DNA from: Malania oleifera
Lineage: Eukaryota > Streptophyta > Magnoliopsida > Santalales > Ximeniaceae
DNA length: 64,000 nt
Direction: 5' to 3'
NCBI RefSeq assembly: GCF_029873635.1
Contig: NC_080420.1
Span: 34,618,231 to 34,682,230 of the forward strand
Both the position numbers and the translations under genes were made by a program. Position 1 is the first letter of the stretch. The number at the start of each line of letters is the position of its first letter. Below are positions 25,092-35,628 of the stretch, piece by piece. A model generated the notes under the pieces. That model was not told the origin of the DNA and searched no databases. It saw nothing but the letters and a program-made list of their open reading frames with translations.

Positions 25092-26086
25092 CTTGTACCT
25101 GACTGAAATTGTAGTAGTGCTTATCCTTATATGTAGCCTTTCATCATAAAAAAAGCAACAAATCAAAGCAAGTAAATGGAAAGCAGTAAGGGAGAAATAA
25201 AGTAAAAAGATCATCCCTTTAGTATTCAGAATGTCTGTCACTAACGCCAGAAGGTACAAGAGAATGATCGTACAATATAAACAGAGAGCACATAAACGCC
25301 ACCGGTTGTCACGGGCCATCGAACACTTCATGTACAGACTGAAAATAGGAATTGAAATTTAATCTACTCCTACTCTAACTTGGCTCTCAATGATGTCTTA
25401 GGTTTCTCACTAACCTAAGAGAGGCCAAAAAGGAACCTAGAGCTCATGATCGTAGCAAATACTTATAGGCTCTAGGGTTTACAAAGTTTGTTTCACAGTT
25501 TTGGAAAGTCTGCAGCATATCTTGCATAGAAGATCATCGTTGTCGACCAAGTCGCTCCCATGCTCCCTTTGTGCGCGCCTTGGTCTAGACTCGCAAGAAA
25601 TCAGGAATTCGAATCTTCAGTGTTTTCGACTAAGTCGCACTTCAGGGTCTTACTCGTTGAGTTGATGGTTAAGACTTGCAGGATCTCGATCTTCAAGAAT
25701 TCTCAGGGACTCAACATAGTCGCTCCTCAAGGTCTCTTGGTCGACCGCTTGGTTGATGCTCTCGGTATTTCTAGGCTTAGGAGACTTCATTATCTCACCT
25801 TAGTTGCCCCTGAAGGTCTTATGGTTGACCACTTGGTCGACCCTTGTAGCATTTCAATCTCATTATGAACTTCGAAGTCTACAGTGGAAGACTAGGTCAC
25901 TTCGAACAAAGACTTCCTCTTCTCTGATGATTTGATGCTTTGGGAGTTTGACTGAGCATTTGACTTCAAGTTTTGTGTATTCCAAATATTCCTTAAACTT
26001 TTTGTATGCCTAACTCCTTAGTTTTAACCTATTTTTTCTATAAAGACCAACAAACATTGCATAACTCCGAACAATGATAATAATGG
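25092..26086 (-). repeat. Presumed remaining part of the Athila-like LTR
   Basis: About 1 kb without coding signal, continuing after the copia solo LTR. It contains the 84-bp tandem repeat. Its far end is unclear because of the hAT-like insertion at 26087. Confidence 0.35.
25546..25880. repeat. Tandem repeat, about 84 bp x 4
   Basis: Diverged units carry an anchor like gtcgctcc at 25551, 25634, 25719 and 25803 (steps 83, 85, 84), each followed by ctcaaggtctcttggtcga-like text. The open frame at 25560-25868 (+) follows from this repeat and is not taken as a gene. Confidence 0.65.
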
Positions 26087-26988
26087 GTAAATACCATGGT
26101 TTTAAATCGCGGTAGCGGGTAGCATAACGTAACGGTAACAAGTGTAACGGGAAGCAGGAGTAGCGGATGTTACATAACAGGAAGCGGGTGTAACGGCCGT
26201 GAATTTTTTTTATGCACGCACAACCTTGTGCATATTAGTGTACTTGCATGTTTTAAGCTTTTGGCCATTCTTAGAAAGGGTTTTAGTGTATTTTGGACCC
26301 TTTAGTTCGAGTAACTAAGTTATTTGGTAAGGGCAACAAGTTTACATTTGTTTTAAACCATCATTGATAGAAAATTACGTGTGCGCATATTTATACTTCT
26401 CATTGTTCTTATCTGTGATAAATTCTTATGTGTGCTAAATGAATTAATAAAATAAAATACACTATACACTCCATTAATCTATTAGACACATAAGACATAC
26501 GAATAATATAAATATAAAATAGCTAGAAAAGAAAGAAGGTTGAAGTTGAAAAATAAAGAACATAAATATCACATTACTAATATTATTAAAAAAAAAAAAT
26601 TCCTAACAAGTTAGTATTTTGAAATTGTTAATTAATGCATCTATTGTGAGTATTTAAAGAAAAAGTAAATTTTGTATCATTGTCATCCTCATTATAATCT
26701 TTTCTCCCTCTTGCCACTTGGTATATTGAGAATGCTATATGAAAGAGAGAGAAAAAGTGAGAAGAAAAAGTAAAAAATAAAATATTTTTTTGGTGTAACA
26801 GTCCTGTAGCGGTTACGTAACGGCTGTAGCGGCCTTTACGTAACGGTCGCGGTCCGTAATGGCCGCTACGGCCGTGATTTTTCTTCCCACCGATTTTGCG
26901 GTGTGTAACGGTATCGGTAACCCAAAAAACCTTTACGTAACGGTGTTACGTAACGGTCATGGCCTTTATTTAAAACCATGGTAAATAC
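26087..26988. mobile_element. Non-autonomous hAT-like element with 8-bp TSD and subterminal repeats
   Basis: The element spans 26095-26980 (886 bp) and has a perfect 13-bp terminal inverted repeat, CATGGTTTTAAAT / ATTTAAAACCATG. It is flanked by gtaaatac at 26087-26094 and 26981-26988. An 8-bp TSD is the hAT signature. Both ends (about 26110-26205 and 26795-26965) are crowded with GTAACGG / CCGTTAC / ACGTAACGG words, like the subterminal transposase-binding motifs of Ac/Ds. There is no transposase ORF. Confidence 0.85.
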
Positions 26989-27039
26989 TTAATAAAATAA
27001 GGATAAACAAAGGTAGATGAGAGTTTATAATCATTCATT

Positions 27040-27780
27040 TCAGAGACCCATCAGCCCCCTTTGGCCCATGTCTTTCTCATTGATAAACTTAAATATGATC
27101 CAACTATTACTATGATGAGAGACCTCTGTTTGAACATTCCATGACCCAACAATCTGGTGAAGAGCAGCTTTTCTCGGAAACTTCCCAGCAAAATACCCAA
27201 CCAAGCAGTTATCACCAAGACCTGAAGGGTTTTCCAAATCAAAATCTTCAACTTTTGCACCAGCACGATCAGAAAAGAACATTGGGACAACCCCACAGCT
27301 TTCCTTATTCCTATTACCAGCAAACAGGTTGACCCACGGGGCCTTACTTTCCTCTTTCGTGAGCCCTTTTCTTGTCGGAGCTGCAAGGGGATCCTGTTCC
27401 TCAAAAACAGGGTTCTGTTCGATGCTATCAAGGTGATCCCGAACAGACTTTTCACCATCTAAGTCCCCTAAAGACTCCACAGTATCCTCAGAACCCAACG
27501 TTTCAGAAGCAAGTAGTTGGTCTTCAGGCCTTACCTCACTCTTTCCGAGGCTTACCTCATTGTCATCTACCAACTCCTGAACTGTACTGCATTCAGGTTT
27601 TTCAATCAACTCCTTTGCAACCTGCAGCTTCGAATCAAGGCGTAGGGGCTGGATATCTGCTTTTGCCGTCGAGTCTGCTTGCACCTTGCAGCAATCCACA
27701 TCGATGAGTCTTTTAGCCTCAGCAAGAACCTCTTGCGTTTTTTTCTTGCCCCAAACAGAAACTTTTCCGCCCTTACTTTA
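27040..27780 (-). pseudogene. DUF4283-like protein fragment
   Basis: One open frame on the minus strand runs from about 27780 to 27040. It starts with GGKVSVWGKKKTQEVLAEAK, has an acidic middle, and ends with APWVNLFAGNRNKESCGVVP, LVGYFAGKFPRKAALHQIV and WIIFKFINEKDM. The last part resembles the start of the plant DUF4283 domain, found in LINE ORF1 proteins and related zinc-knuckle proteins. The domain is cut at its C-terminal side and no CCHC knuckle follows. The upstream edge is a TG microsatellite with no clear promoter or start. It may be a captured exon or a LINE ORF1 remnant. Confidence 0.55.
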
Positions 27781-27782
27781 TA

Positions 27783-28238
27783 TGTGTGTGTGTGTGTGTG
27801 AAATAATATTCATACCAAATATCATATATAATTTTGTAATCCTAATCTAGACATAAGAGAGAATTACTTGTAAAGAATGGTTTCTTCATGTGAAATTTAA
27901 AATCACCAATATTCACAAGATATTTGGACCTATTAAAGTATAATTGGATCCACATCACTAGATTCCACAATAAATTAAATCTCTCATTTGTTTGGGAATG
28001 AGATCAAGTACTAACATGACATCCTATAATTTTTGGGTTCCAAATTTCATATGGAAAAATCTTTGGTTATAAGTTTTTGTGGACTTAAAATATATAATTA
28101 AGAAAGAAATTTTGTAATGATATTTAAGATAATTCAAAGCAAATACTCCATTTGAAGTCAATGAGCAAGTTAATCTTCTCATTAGGGTAAAATGAGGTCG
28201 TGAAAAGAAGAAAGGATGAGAGTAACTAATTAAACTCT
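27783..28238. other. Intergenic AT-rich stretch with (TG)n microsatellite
   Basis: (TG)n at 27783-27800. The rest (27801-28238) holds no recognisable gene or element. Confidence 0.6.
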
Positions 28239-28739
28239 CTCTCTCTTAGGGTTGGCAAAATAGGTCACAACTTGGTGGGTAACCCATAACTCGCCTGTTT
28301 AAATCGAGTTTGAGTTTAGTAGAAGGCGACCCATTTACGAAACGGATCAACTCGAACCTAACCTGTTTAATAAATGGGTTAGGCGGGTTTAGGTTGGACA
28401 CCCACTGGGTGACCCATTTAATTTGATATATATATGTATGTATGTATATTACATTAAAAAATATCAATTAAAGAGATAAACTATTTTCTACATTTTTTAT
28501 TTTTTGTTAAGATATTAAAAAATAAAATAAAAAGTATTGTTTTTTTTTAAATTATGTCACTTTATATGAAATGTTATAAAAAATAAAAAATAAAAAAATT
28601 ATATTTTAAACGGATTCTTAACGGGTACACGTTTATGACTTATTTATTAAATAGGCAAATTTAGGTTTATATGTTAGTCAAAATCGAACCCATTTGATCC
28701 CAACCCATTTACGACCCGCTAACCCGTTTGCCACCCCTA

Positions 28740-28747
<8 letters not shown>
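28239..28747. mobile_element. hAT-type MITE upstream of the sulfotransferase gene
   Basis: The element spans 28247-28739 (493 bp). Termini TAGGGTTGGCAAA and TTTGCCACCCCTA form an inverted repeat with one mismatch; TAGGGGTGGCAAA is a common hAT MITE end. The flanks ctctctct (28239-28246 and 28740-28747) fit an 8-bp TSD, but they lie in CT microsatellite, so the exact TSD is ambiguous. The interior is AT-rich with many 'acccattt' / 'aaatgggt' words. Confidence 0.75.

Positions 28748-28794
<47 letters not shown>
28740..28794. repeat. (CT)n(TA)n microsatellite in the sulfotransferase promoter
   Basis: About 10 CT then about 18 TA repeats, 148 bp upstream of the ATG. The TA run is the only TATA-like sequence near the gene. 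Confidence 0.9.
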
Positions 28795-28796
<2 letters not shown>

Positions 28797-28800
<4 letters not shown>

Positions 28801-28941
28801 AAGGATCAAACAAACAGTAACTCAATTCAGACACTTGAACCACTGCATACATCACAAATATATATATATTGTAGAAGGATCAAACAAACAATAACTCAAT
28901 ACAGAAACTTGAACCACTGCATACATTCCAAACTACTGACA
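28797..28941 (+). repeat. 74-bp tandem duplication in the sulfotransferase leader
   Basis: 'gaaggatcaaac' occurs at 28800 and 28874. Both copies run on through 'cttgaaccactgcatac'. The period of 74 is not a multiple of three, so the in-frame upstream extension reads the two copies in different frames. This supports leader rather than coding sequence. Confidence 0.85.
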
Positions 28942-30000
28942 ATGAGCCCAACTCTTTCCACAGCCGCACCAACAAGCCAATCTCTTCCTCCTCCTCCTCC
29001 TCCTCCTCCTCCTCTTGATCTTCCCAAGTATCTGCAAGATTCTCAACTCACCCAAGAATGCAGAGACTTACTCTCCATCCTTCCTACAGAAAAGGGCTGG
29101 CTCTCAACCCATTTGCACCAATACCAGGGCTTCTGGTATGCGACCAGGCATATGCAAGGAGTCCTTTCATGTCAAAAACACTTCAAAGCTCATGACACTG
29201 ACATCCTCCTTGTCACCACTCCCAAATCAGGCACAACCTGGTTAAAGGCCATCACCTTCGCCCTACTCAACAGGGAAAACTACCCTGACACTACCCAAAA
29301 CCACCCTTTGCTCACAGCCAACCCTCATGATCTTGTCCCCTTCTTGGAGCTCAAGCTCTATGTCGAAGGCCAGTGCCCCGACCTCGCGCCCTTTGGGTCG
29401 CCGAGGCTCTTCTCGACGCACTTGCCGACCGTGTCGCTGCCGGAGTCCGTTACTGCCTCCTCTTGCAAGCTTGTGTATCTGTGTAGGAATCCAAGGGACG
29501 TCTTTGTTTCCTTCTGGCACTTTACCAACAAGCTAAGGCTCCACAACATGGGCACCAACTCGCTCGACGAGGTGTACGACAAGTTCTGCAGGGGAGTGAG
29601 CATTTACGGACCCTTTTGGGATCATGTGTTGGGGTACTGGAGAGAGAGTTTGGAGATGCCTCACAAGGTGTTTTTCTTGAAGTATGAAGACCTGAAAGAG
29701 AAACCAGATGTGAACTTGAGGCGTCTGGCTGAGTTTTTGGGGTGCCCATTCTCAGCAGAGGAAGAGACAGAGGGGGTGGTGGATGAAATCTTGAAGCTCT
29801 GTAGTTTTGACAATTTGAGTAATCTGGAGGTGAATAGAATAGCGAAGCTGTCGTCCGGCGAGGAAAATAATACGTTTTTCCGGCGAGGGGTGGTCGGGGA
29901 TTGGATGAACTATCTGACAGATGAGATGATTGAACGTCTTGATCAAATTACTGAGCAGAAGTTGCAGGGTTCTGGATTAAAACTTAGGTGCGTGCTTTAA
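28942..30000 (+). CDS. Cytosolic sulfotransferase (plant SOT family), intact and intronless
   Basis: 352 residues, the usual SOT length. The family moves the sulfuryl group from PAPS to a hydroxyl of a small acceptor such as a flavonol, hydroxyjasmonate, steroid or desulfoglucosinolate, in the cytosol. Visible motifs: PAPS phosphosulfate loop TPKSGTTW (93-100, Lys95), catalytic His160 in FSTHLP, 3'-phosphate site RNPRDVFVS (182-190, Arg182 and Ser190), and C-terminal RRGVVGDWMNYLT (314-326). A poly-proline run (16-24) comes from a CTC-type microsatellite at about 28985-29015. There is no signal peptide or membrane segment. The frame is open upstream to 28795, but that part is a duplicated leader; ATG at 28942 gives normal family length. 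LCSFDNLSNLEVN near 287-299 is typical of the plant clade holding Arabidopsis SOT5-SOT18. The acceptor cannot be read from sequence. Confidence 0.95.
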   Translation: MSPTLSTAAPTSQSLPPPPPPPPPLDLPKYLQDSQLTQECRDLLSILPTEKGWLSTHLHQYQGFWYATRHMQGVLSCQKHFKAHDTDILLVTTPKSGTTWLKAITFALLNRENYPDTTQNHPLLTANPHDLVPFLELKLYVEGQCPDLAPFGSPRLFSTHLPTVSLPESVTASSCKLVYLCRNPRDVFVSFWHFTNKLRLHNMGTNSLDEVYDKFCRGVSIYGPFWDHVLGYWRESLEMPHKVFFLKYEDLKEKPDVNLRRLAEFLGCPFSAEEETEGVVDEILKLCSFDNLSNLEVNRIAKLSSGEENNTFFRRGVVGDWMNYLTDEMIERLDQITEQKLQGSGLKLRCVL

Positions 30001-30429
30001 TCAGTTGCGTCTGTTTTGCTTCTGTTTGCAAGCTTGTGTTGGGGATTTTTTGAGCTTTGTTTTGCTTTCGGTGCTGCATAAAAAGCTTAACAAGTTAATG
30101 TTCAGTAATTATTGAGCAATTATGTTTTGTAATAATCAATGTAGCTATCACTGTTTAATTTCAATCTTAATTATCATAAAGTCATTTAACAATCATTAAG
30201 TTTTGTCTTAATTAATGGCAAGCTAGCCTTTGACAATTAAGTTTTGTCTTAATCATTAAAGAAACCCATAATTAAGATTAAATTAGTTTACTGATTCAAC
30301 ATTTGAGGATTCAGCCAAGCTCGCCATACTCAAATGGACTGTTTCACGTGGTGGGTATAATAATCTCAGCTGTTTGTTCTCTTAGGCTGTTTTAAAGGCA
30401 AATTTTCAATTTCAATAAAATCGAAGAAC
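30001..30429 (+). other. 3' flank of the sulfotransferase
   Basis: AT-rich, with several weak AATAAT/AATAAA-like signals (about 30105-30135 and near 30413) that could serve polyadenylation. No other gene seen. Confidence 0.4.
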
Positions 30430-33110
30430 CTATGCTCGGGTGAAATATGGTGTCAGAGAGAAAAAATATGGTAGGGCCTTGGTGTATCTGCCGCGATTTT
30501 AGTGAGGTAAGATTTGCACATGAGAGAGTAGGCTCGCATAAATCAAACAGAAGCACGGATAGTTTCAATGAGTTGATACAAAAATTGGAGTTTGTGGAGC
30601 TTCATTTACATGGTCAAACAATCAGGAAAATGGAATGGCTATTAACATATCCAAATTTGTGCCAAAAAGCTCTCACCAGGGGCATCTCTGATCATAACTT
30701 GTTACTTCTTGACTGTGGGGGAATGATGTGGGGAAAATCCCCATTTAAATTTGACAATTCATGGCTCCAGCTATAAGATTTTCGAAAAAGCATCCATCTT
30801 TGGTGGAAGGAACTTACTTCGTACATTTTGGCTCAAAAGTTAAAGTTTCTCAAGTACAAGATGAAACGTTGGAAGACCTCATTTTAGAAAGAAAAAGTTT
30901 TGCCAAAAAAAGAAAAAAAAAAGTTAATGAAAGATATGTAGGATTTATATCCCAAAGGATATGTCCCACATGAATGATATGGGTCTCACATGTAGGGTAT
31001 GTGTCCCATATGATAAGAATATAATTAATGGTTGTATGGATTAACTAAAGGGTTAACTTATTTAATATAAGTAATTAATGGTGGAAGTTTGAAGAGATTC
31101 CTATACATAAATACATATAGATATATGTGTATATAATATTATATATATATAGTAGTTACTATTATGGGGAGTAGCTAGAAGGGCATGTTATACATCAAGT
31201 TAAGCTCTAAGAGTAAAAAAGAGAGCAAAAGAAGAGAAAGGAAGAGTTAAGCTCATAAGCTCTAAAGGGATAGTTACATGGTGGTGTTAGCTGCGAAGAA
31301 AAGATAGGAAGAAAGAGATTGTCCTCTCTCTTCCTCTACTTCTCTAATCATTAGGAGATCCCATAAATCTGGTGAAGGAAGGAAAGAGAAAGAGGAAAAG
31401 TGGGAGAAACGATTTCTTCGGATTCTCCGGGTGTTCTTCTCGATAGGTTCGATATGACCGATTCCGGTATGTAAAGTTTATAGTTTATGATTTATTTATT
31501 TTCCTACATAAAGGTTATTGATGTGAAGATCATGATAATTGAAAATCATTGACTGCAACATATTTATAAAAATTTTCTTACAAGATATTGACTGGTGGAA
31601 TGGTTTGGTAGAATGCAATCAACTAAATGCAACTGATAGAGATGCCAGGAATAATTTAATGAAGAAGTTGCTGCTCATTCTCGATCAAGCAGAGTCCTCT
31701 TGGAGACTTAAACCAAGAGAAATTTGGCTTAAAGTAGGGAATAAAAATACAAAGTTCTTCCACAATATGGATTCCTTTAGAAGAAAGGTAAACTACATCT
31801 CCAACATTGTTGTTAATGATAAGTCTTGTGAGTCTTATGAGGAGATGAAAAATGGGTAGTTGAATATTATCAGTCATTGTGCAAGGAGAATAGCTCGTGG
31901 AAACGGAAACTGGATGCCAAGAGCTTTAATAAAATCTCAGCGGAGGAGAGGAGGTCATTAGGAAAGGATTTTTTAGAGGAAAATGTGTTGAATTCAATTA
32001 AATCCTTGAAGAGAGACAAAGCCTCGATACTTGATGGCACGTCCATTGCTCTCATTTTGAGTTTTTGAGAATCTTTTAAAAATGATTCCATAGAAGCCTT
32101 TAGGGAGTTCGATTTGGCGGGTTGCTTCGTAAAAATCTTAAATGCTGCTTTCATTGTACTCATTCCCAAAAAAGGGGTGCACAAAATGTGAAAGGCTTCA
32201 GGCCTATCAATCTCCTCAACATTTTCTACAAAATTATGACCAAAACCTTAGCTATCCGACTCAGAAAGGTTCTGCTTTCTATAATTTCATAGAATCAATT
32301 GATGTTTGTGAGCAATTAACATATTCTTGATGCTTCTTAAATGGAAAATGAATGCATTGAATTTTGGAGGAAGACAAAATAGAAAGGCTTACTTTGCAAA
32401 TTAGACTTGAAAAAAGCTTTTGATCATGTGAATTGGCAGTGTCTTGCAAACATAATGGAGATTACAGGGTTTGGGCAAAAAGGGATTGGTAGGATATATT
32501 ATTGCATTTCTTTCACCTTATTCTCTATTTTGGTTAATGGAGGAGCGACAAGATGCTTTAACAACACCAAAGGGCTATGACAAGGCGACCCACTATTGCC
32601 TTTTTTTATTAATCCTAATTATGGAGGCTTTATCATAAATGATTCTCAAGGCAACTAAACCCAGGGCCAGCGGGTGGTGGTGGCATCCTTAGAGATCATA
32701 CAGGTTCTTCCGTGTTTGGTTTTTCAAAATATTTTGATTTTTGTTCAAAAAATGAAGGTGAATTGAGAGCCGCGTAGGAGGGAATAAAGATTTGCAAACA
32801 TTTAGACCATACTAGTATTGATATTGAATGTGATTCGAAGATTGTTGTAAATTGGATAAGATCAAGTAGGTGCTCCTTGTGGTATTTATGAGATTTTTGG
32901 GAGCAGCTAATTGGTTTATTGGAGAGAGTAGACTTTTCGATAAAGCATTGGTATAGAGAAGGATATAAAGTGGCAGATGCCTTGGCTTGTCAAGGTGCTA
33001 GGGGGAGGAATAGGTTATTTACAAACAGTAGTCAACTCCCTAGAGTTATCAATGAGTTATATAAATTGGAGAAGATGGATATGGCTTATATGAGGTTTGT
33101 TTAGCTGATT
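30430..33110 (+). pseudogene. L1-type LINE ORF2 remnant (endonuclease, RT, RNase H), truncated
   Basis: The endonuclease end at 30447-30776 has GPWCICRDFSEVRF, ISDHNLLLLDC and SPFKFDNSWL. After a 572-bp insertion, the linker at 31570-31859 has PREIWLKVGNKNTKFFH. RT follows in several frames: SIKSLKRDKAS near 32010, FIVLIPKKG near 32155, KLDLKKAFDHVNW near 32400 and a QGDPLLPF box near 32585. From about 32660 it jumps to a plant LINE RNase H domain (GGGGILRDHTGSSVFGF, IDIECDSKIVVNWI, REGYKVADALA). The RT thumb and zf-RVT region between them is missing. It starts mid-endonuclease, so it is also 5' truncated. Confidence 0.82.
30937..31508. mobile_element. 572-bp LTR-like insertion in the LINE (small solo LTR or TRIM candidate)
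   Basis: It starts TGTAGGA and ends TCCTACA, giving TG...CA ends inside a short inverted repeat, and cuts the LINE frame. It has AT-rich TATA-like runs in the middle and a purine-rich GAGAGCAAAAGAAGAG segment. Only a weak 'aaag' duplication flanks it, 3 bp and 1 bp away, so ends and class are tentative. Confidence 0.5.
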
Positions 33111-33173
33111 TCCTGTGGGTTTTGGTCAATGCTTTATGTTGTTTATCTTTTGTTTGTTTTATTACGTGATATT

Positions 33174-35290
33174 TGTGGCGACCTGCTTAATTTCAACATT
33201 TTTTTTCCATATTACAAAATCACAAAGCTCAACTCAGCAGATCATAATCCACTTAGACCTGTGGGTACCAGGTATACATTAAAACACATAACGGAAGCCT
33301 AAGCAGCAGGAAACATACAATCACAATATTATAAATATGAAAACATCCATCACATTACCATAAATACCAGAGTAACTATATCCACTGTATTTCAGTATAT
33401 ACATCCCAAAAACAAGATCTAGGGACACTTCCCACAAAATCCAACTGTCCTTACTAAAACTTTCCCTTCAAAGAGGGCAGACAAACAACACTAGATCAGC
33501 GGGGCTTTTCCCGCTCTTTTATCTGGGGCTCTTGAAAATTTTATAAAATTTTGGGGTGAGACACCTCTCAGTAAGGGAAATAAACTAATACCAGTGTGTG
33601 GCAACATGAGTATTCCGTGTTATACATATACCATACAGAACATATTTAGTAACTGTTATGTCAAATATGGGAAAACATATATATCATCAAAAACATGGCA
33701 GAACATACTGCATTTTCATAAACATATTTCATCTCATATAATAATAATAAAAAAACATTCCTGGTAGGTTAGCTGGTTGTTGTCATGTGTTACCCCCACA
33801 AGATTGGGTTGTGTGGCCCGAAGGCAGGACCTGACAATGGTTGGCCGACCACTGCCAAGTCAAAAGTACAGTCTGTAAGTCTGATGGGTCTGCCAGACCT
33901 GGTCTATACACCAGGAGCTCTCACACCTTCTTAAAATCCACTTCTACCATCCAATCTCATACCACTCTGTATAGTGGCGTTAACACATATATCATGATCA
34001 TGATGACCATGGACACATAGCAACGGTACCGTGCAAGTGCTAGCCTAGACCAAACCAACCAAGTTTTGATATCATATAACATATACTGAAACTATGATAC
34101 ATGAATATTTCATATCATTAATTATCAAATCAATCATATCATTTTGCATATATACGTATATCATGAAAATCATTGGCCCGTACGCCGATATTACACATTT
34201 TACCATAGCTTGGACCGTGCTGACAAATCATATCATAGCACAACCCGTACGTTGGCAAATCACATCCATAACTCGACCCATATGTCGGAAAATCATATAC
34301 ATAGCTCAGCTCGTACGTTGGCAAATCACATCCATAGCTCAGCCTGTACGCCGACAAATCATATACATAGCTCAGCTCGTACGCTAGCAAATCACATCCA
34401 TAGCATGACCTATATGCCGACAAAACATATAAAAATCTCGGTCCGTATGCCGATTTTCCATTATAAAAATCCGTATTATTAACACATTCCCAGAAAACAA
34501 TATTTCACAACAATTTCTACACATACCATACTAACAGGTTTTCCGCGTATTTAACATACCATCATTTTTAACAGTATTTTCCCAAATATAAATCATATAT
34601 AAATATATTTATTTTCTTGAAATCAAATGCTATAACAATATACTTATTTTTCTTAAAATACTTGCTTAGTTTATCCCCTTACCCGATTTTTGAAAAGCTC
34701 ATAAGAAAATCTGTCCTGCACCCACAGGGTTCCCCGTTCAACACCCTGAAAACGATATTTCCCAGAACTAAAGTTCAGTATTTTTACGCGTACTACACTT
34801 TTTTCAACTGTCAAAAATCCGAATATTGAGCAGAAAGCCTTACTCTGGATTTGGGATGGTTTCCACCTCAGCCCTATTGACGATCCGTTCCGATAGATTT
34901 ACAGAGAACTTTCCTAGGAGCGTCGTGGTGGCTTCAAATCCTCGAACTGGCGAAAATCCAGCCCAAAATCTTAGAGAGAAGGAGGAGAAACCGAATGAGG
35001 AGAGAGATAGAGAGAGAGATTTGGCGCAGGAAAATGACTGAAAATTCTCGTTTAACCCTATTTATACTGCGAGATTCGTCAACGAGCCACGTCACCTCGT
35101 CGATGAGTCCTATAGGAAGTTCGTCAACGAACTTCAACCCTCGATGATGAATTTCAGGTTTTCACGAATCCTCTCTCGGCATCTTCTTGTCGATGAATCC
35201 TGTCCTCATCAACGAGCTCCTCTTATACCCTTGTCGACGAATCCCCTGTGTTCATCAACGAGGAGCTGAAAAATTCCTCGGGTCGTTACA
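33174..35290 (-). repeat. Left LTR of G3 (3' LTR)
   Basis: About 2117 bp, tgtggcgacc to gggtcgttaca. The palindrome array is at about 35070-35265; the TATA box is the complement of 35059-35066. Confidence 0.92.
34246..34443. repeat. 33-bp minisatellite, 6 units, in G3 left LTR
   Basis: Units look like CGTACGTTGGCAAATCACAT followed by CCATAGCTCAGCC. Two unit types alternate (CACATCCATAG and CATATACATAG). The 33-bp period keeps frames open and yields repeat ORFs that are not genes. Confidence 0.92.
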
Positions 35291-35305
35291 TTCTCTTCTT
35301 CTTAT
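35291..35305 (-). other. Polypurine tract of G3
   Basis: The reverse complement ATAAGAAGAAGAGAA lies next to the LTR end. Confidence 0.7.
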
Positions 35306-35628
35306 AAAATTTTGTCCTCAAAATTTACTGTTCACGTAACTCATCATCCCTTAACAGGAAAAAGGGTCTACTTATTTTGTTACTTGCCCTCACTTATGGC
35401 GGAGGAATACCGTGGTTACATTTTGAGTCCTGGGAGATTACATATACAAAAGAAAAATTCTCCCAAAACTAAAATGCTACACTAATTAAACCATTACATG
35501 TACTTGAAAAAGAAATACTACCTAACTACTTACATTTTACCCAATAAAACTTCTTGGGATAAATGCAGATACCTCTGCCTCATCTGCTCATTGGATTCCC
35601 AATAAGCCTCTTCAATTGCATGATTCCT

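Noticed and set aside
26110-26960. Satellite or telomere-like repeat suggested by repeated GTAACGG
   Set aside because: The words are confined to both ends of one TIR-bounded element with an 8-bp TSD and occur in both orientations.
27372-27707. Plus-strand open frame of 111 residues
   Set aside because: Opposite the DUF4283-like frame, which has recognisable motifs; this one has none.
29263-29946. Minus-strand frames within the sulfotransferase and the plus-strand frame at 29015
   Set aside because: Shadows of the intact sulfotransferase frame, without any domain of their own.
34094-34482. Open frames with His-Ser/Tyr-Gly repeats, both strands (also 41212-41754 and 41490-41723)
   Set aside because: By-products of the 33-bp minisatellite in G3 LTRs; the period is a multiple of three, so all frames stay open.
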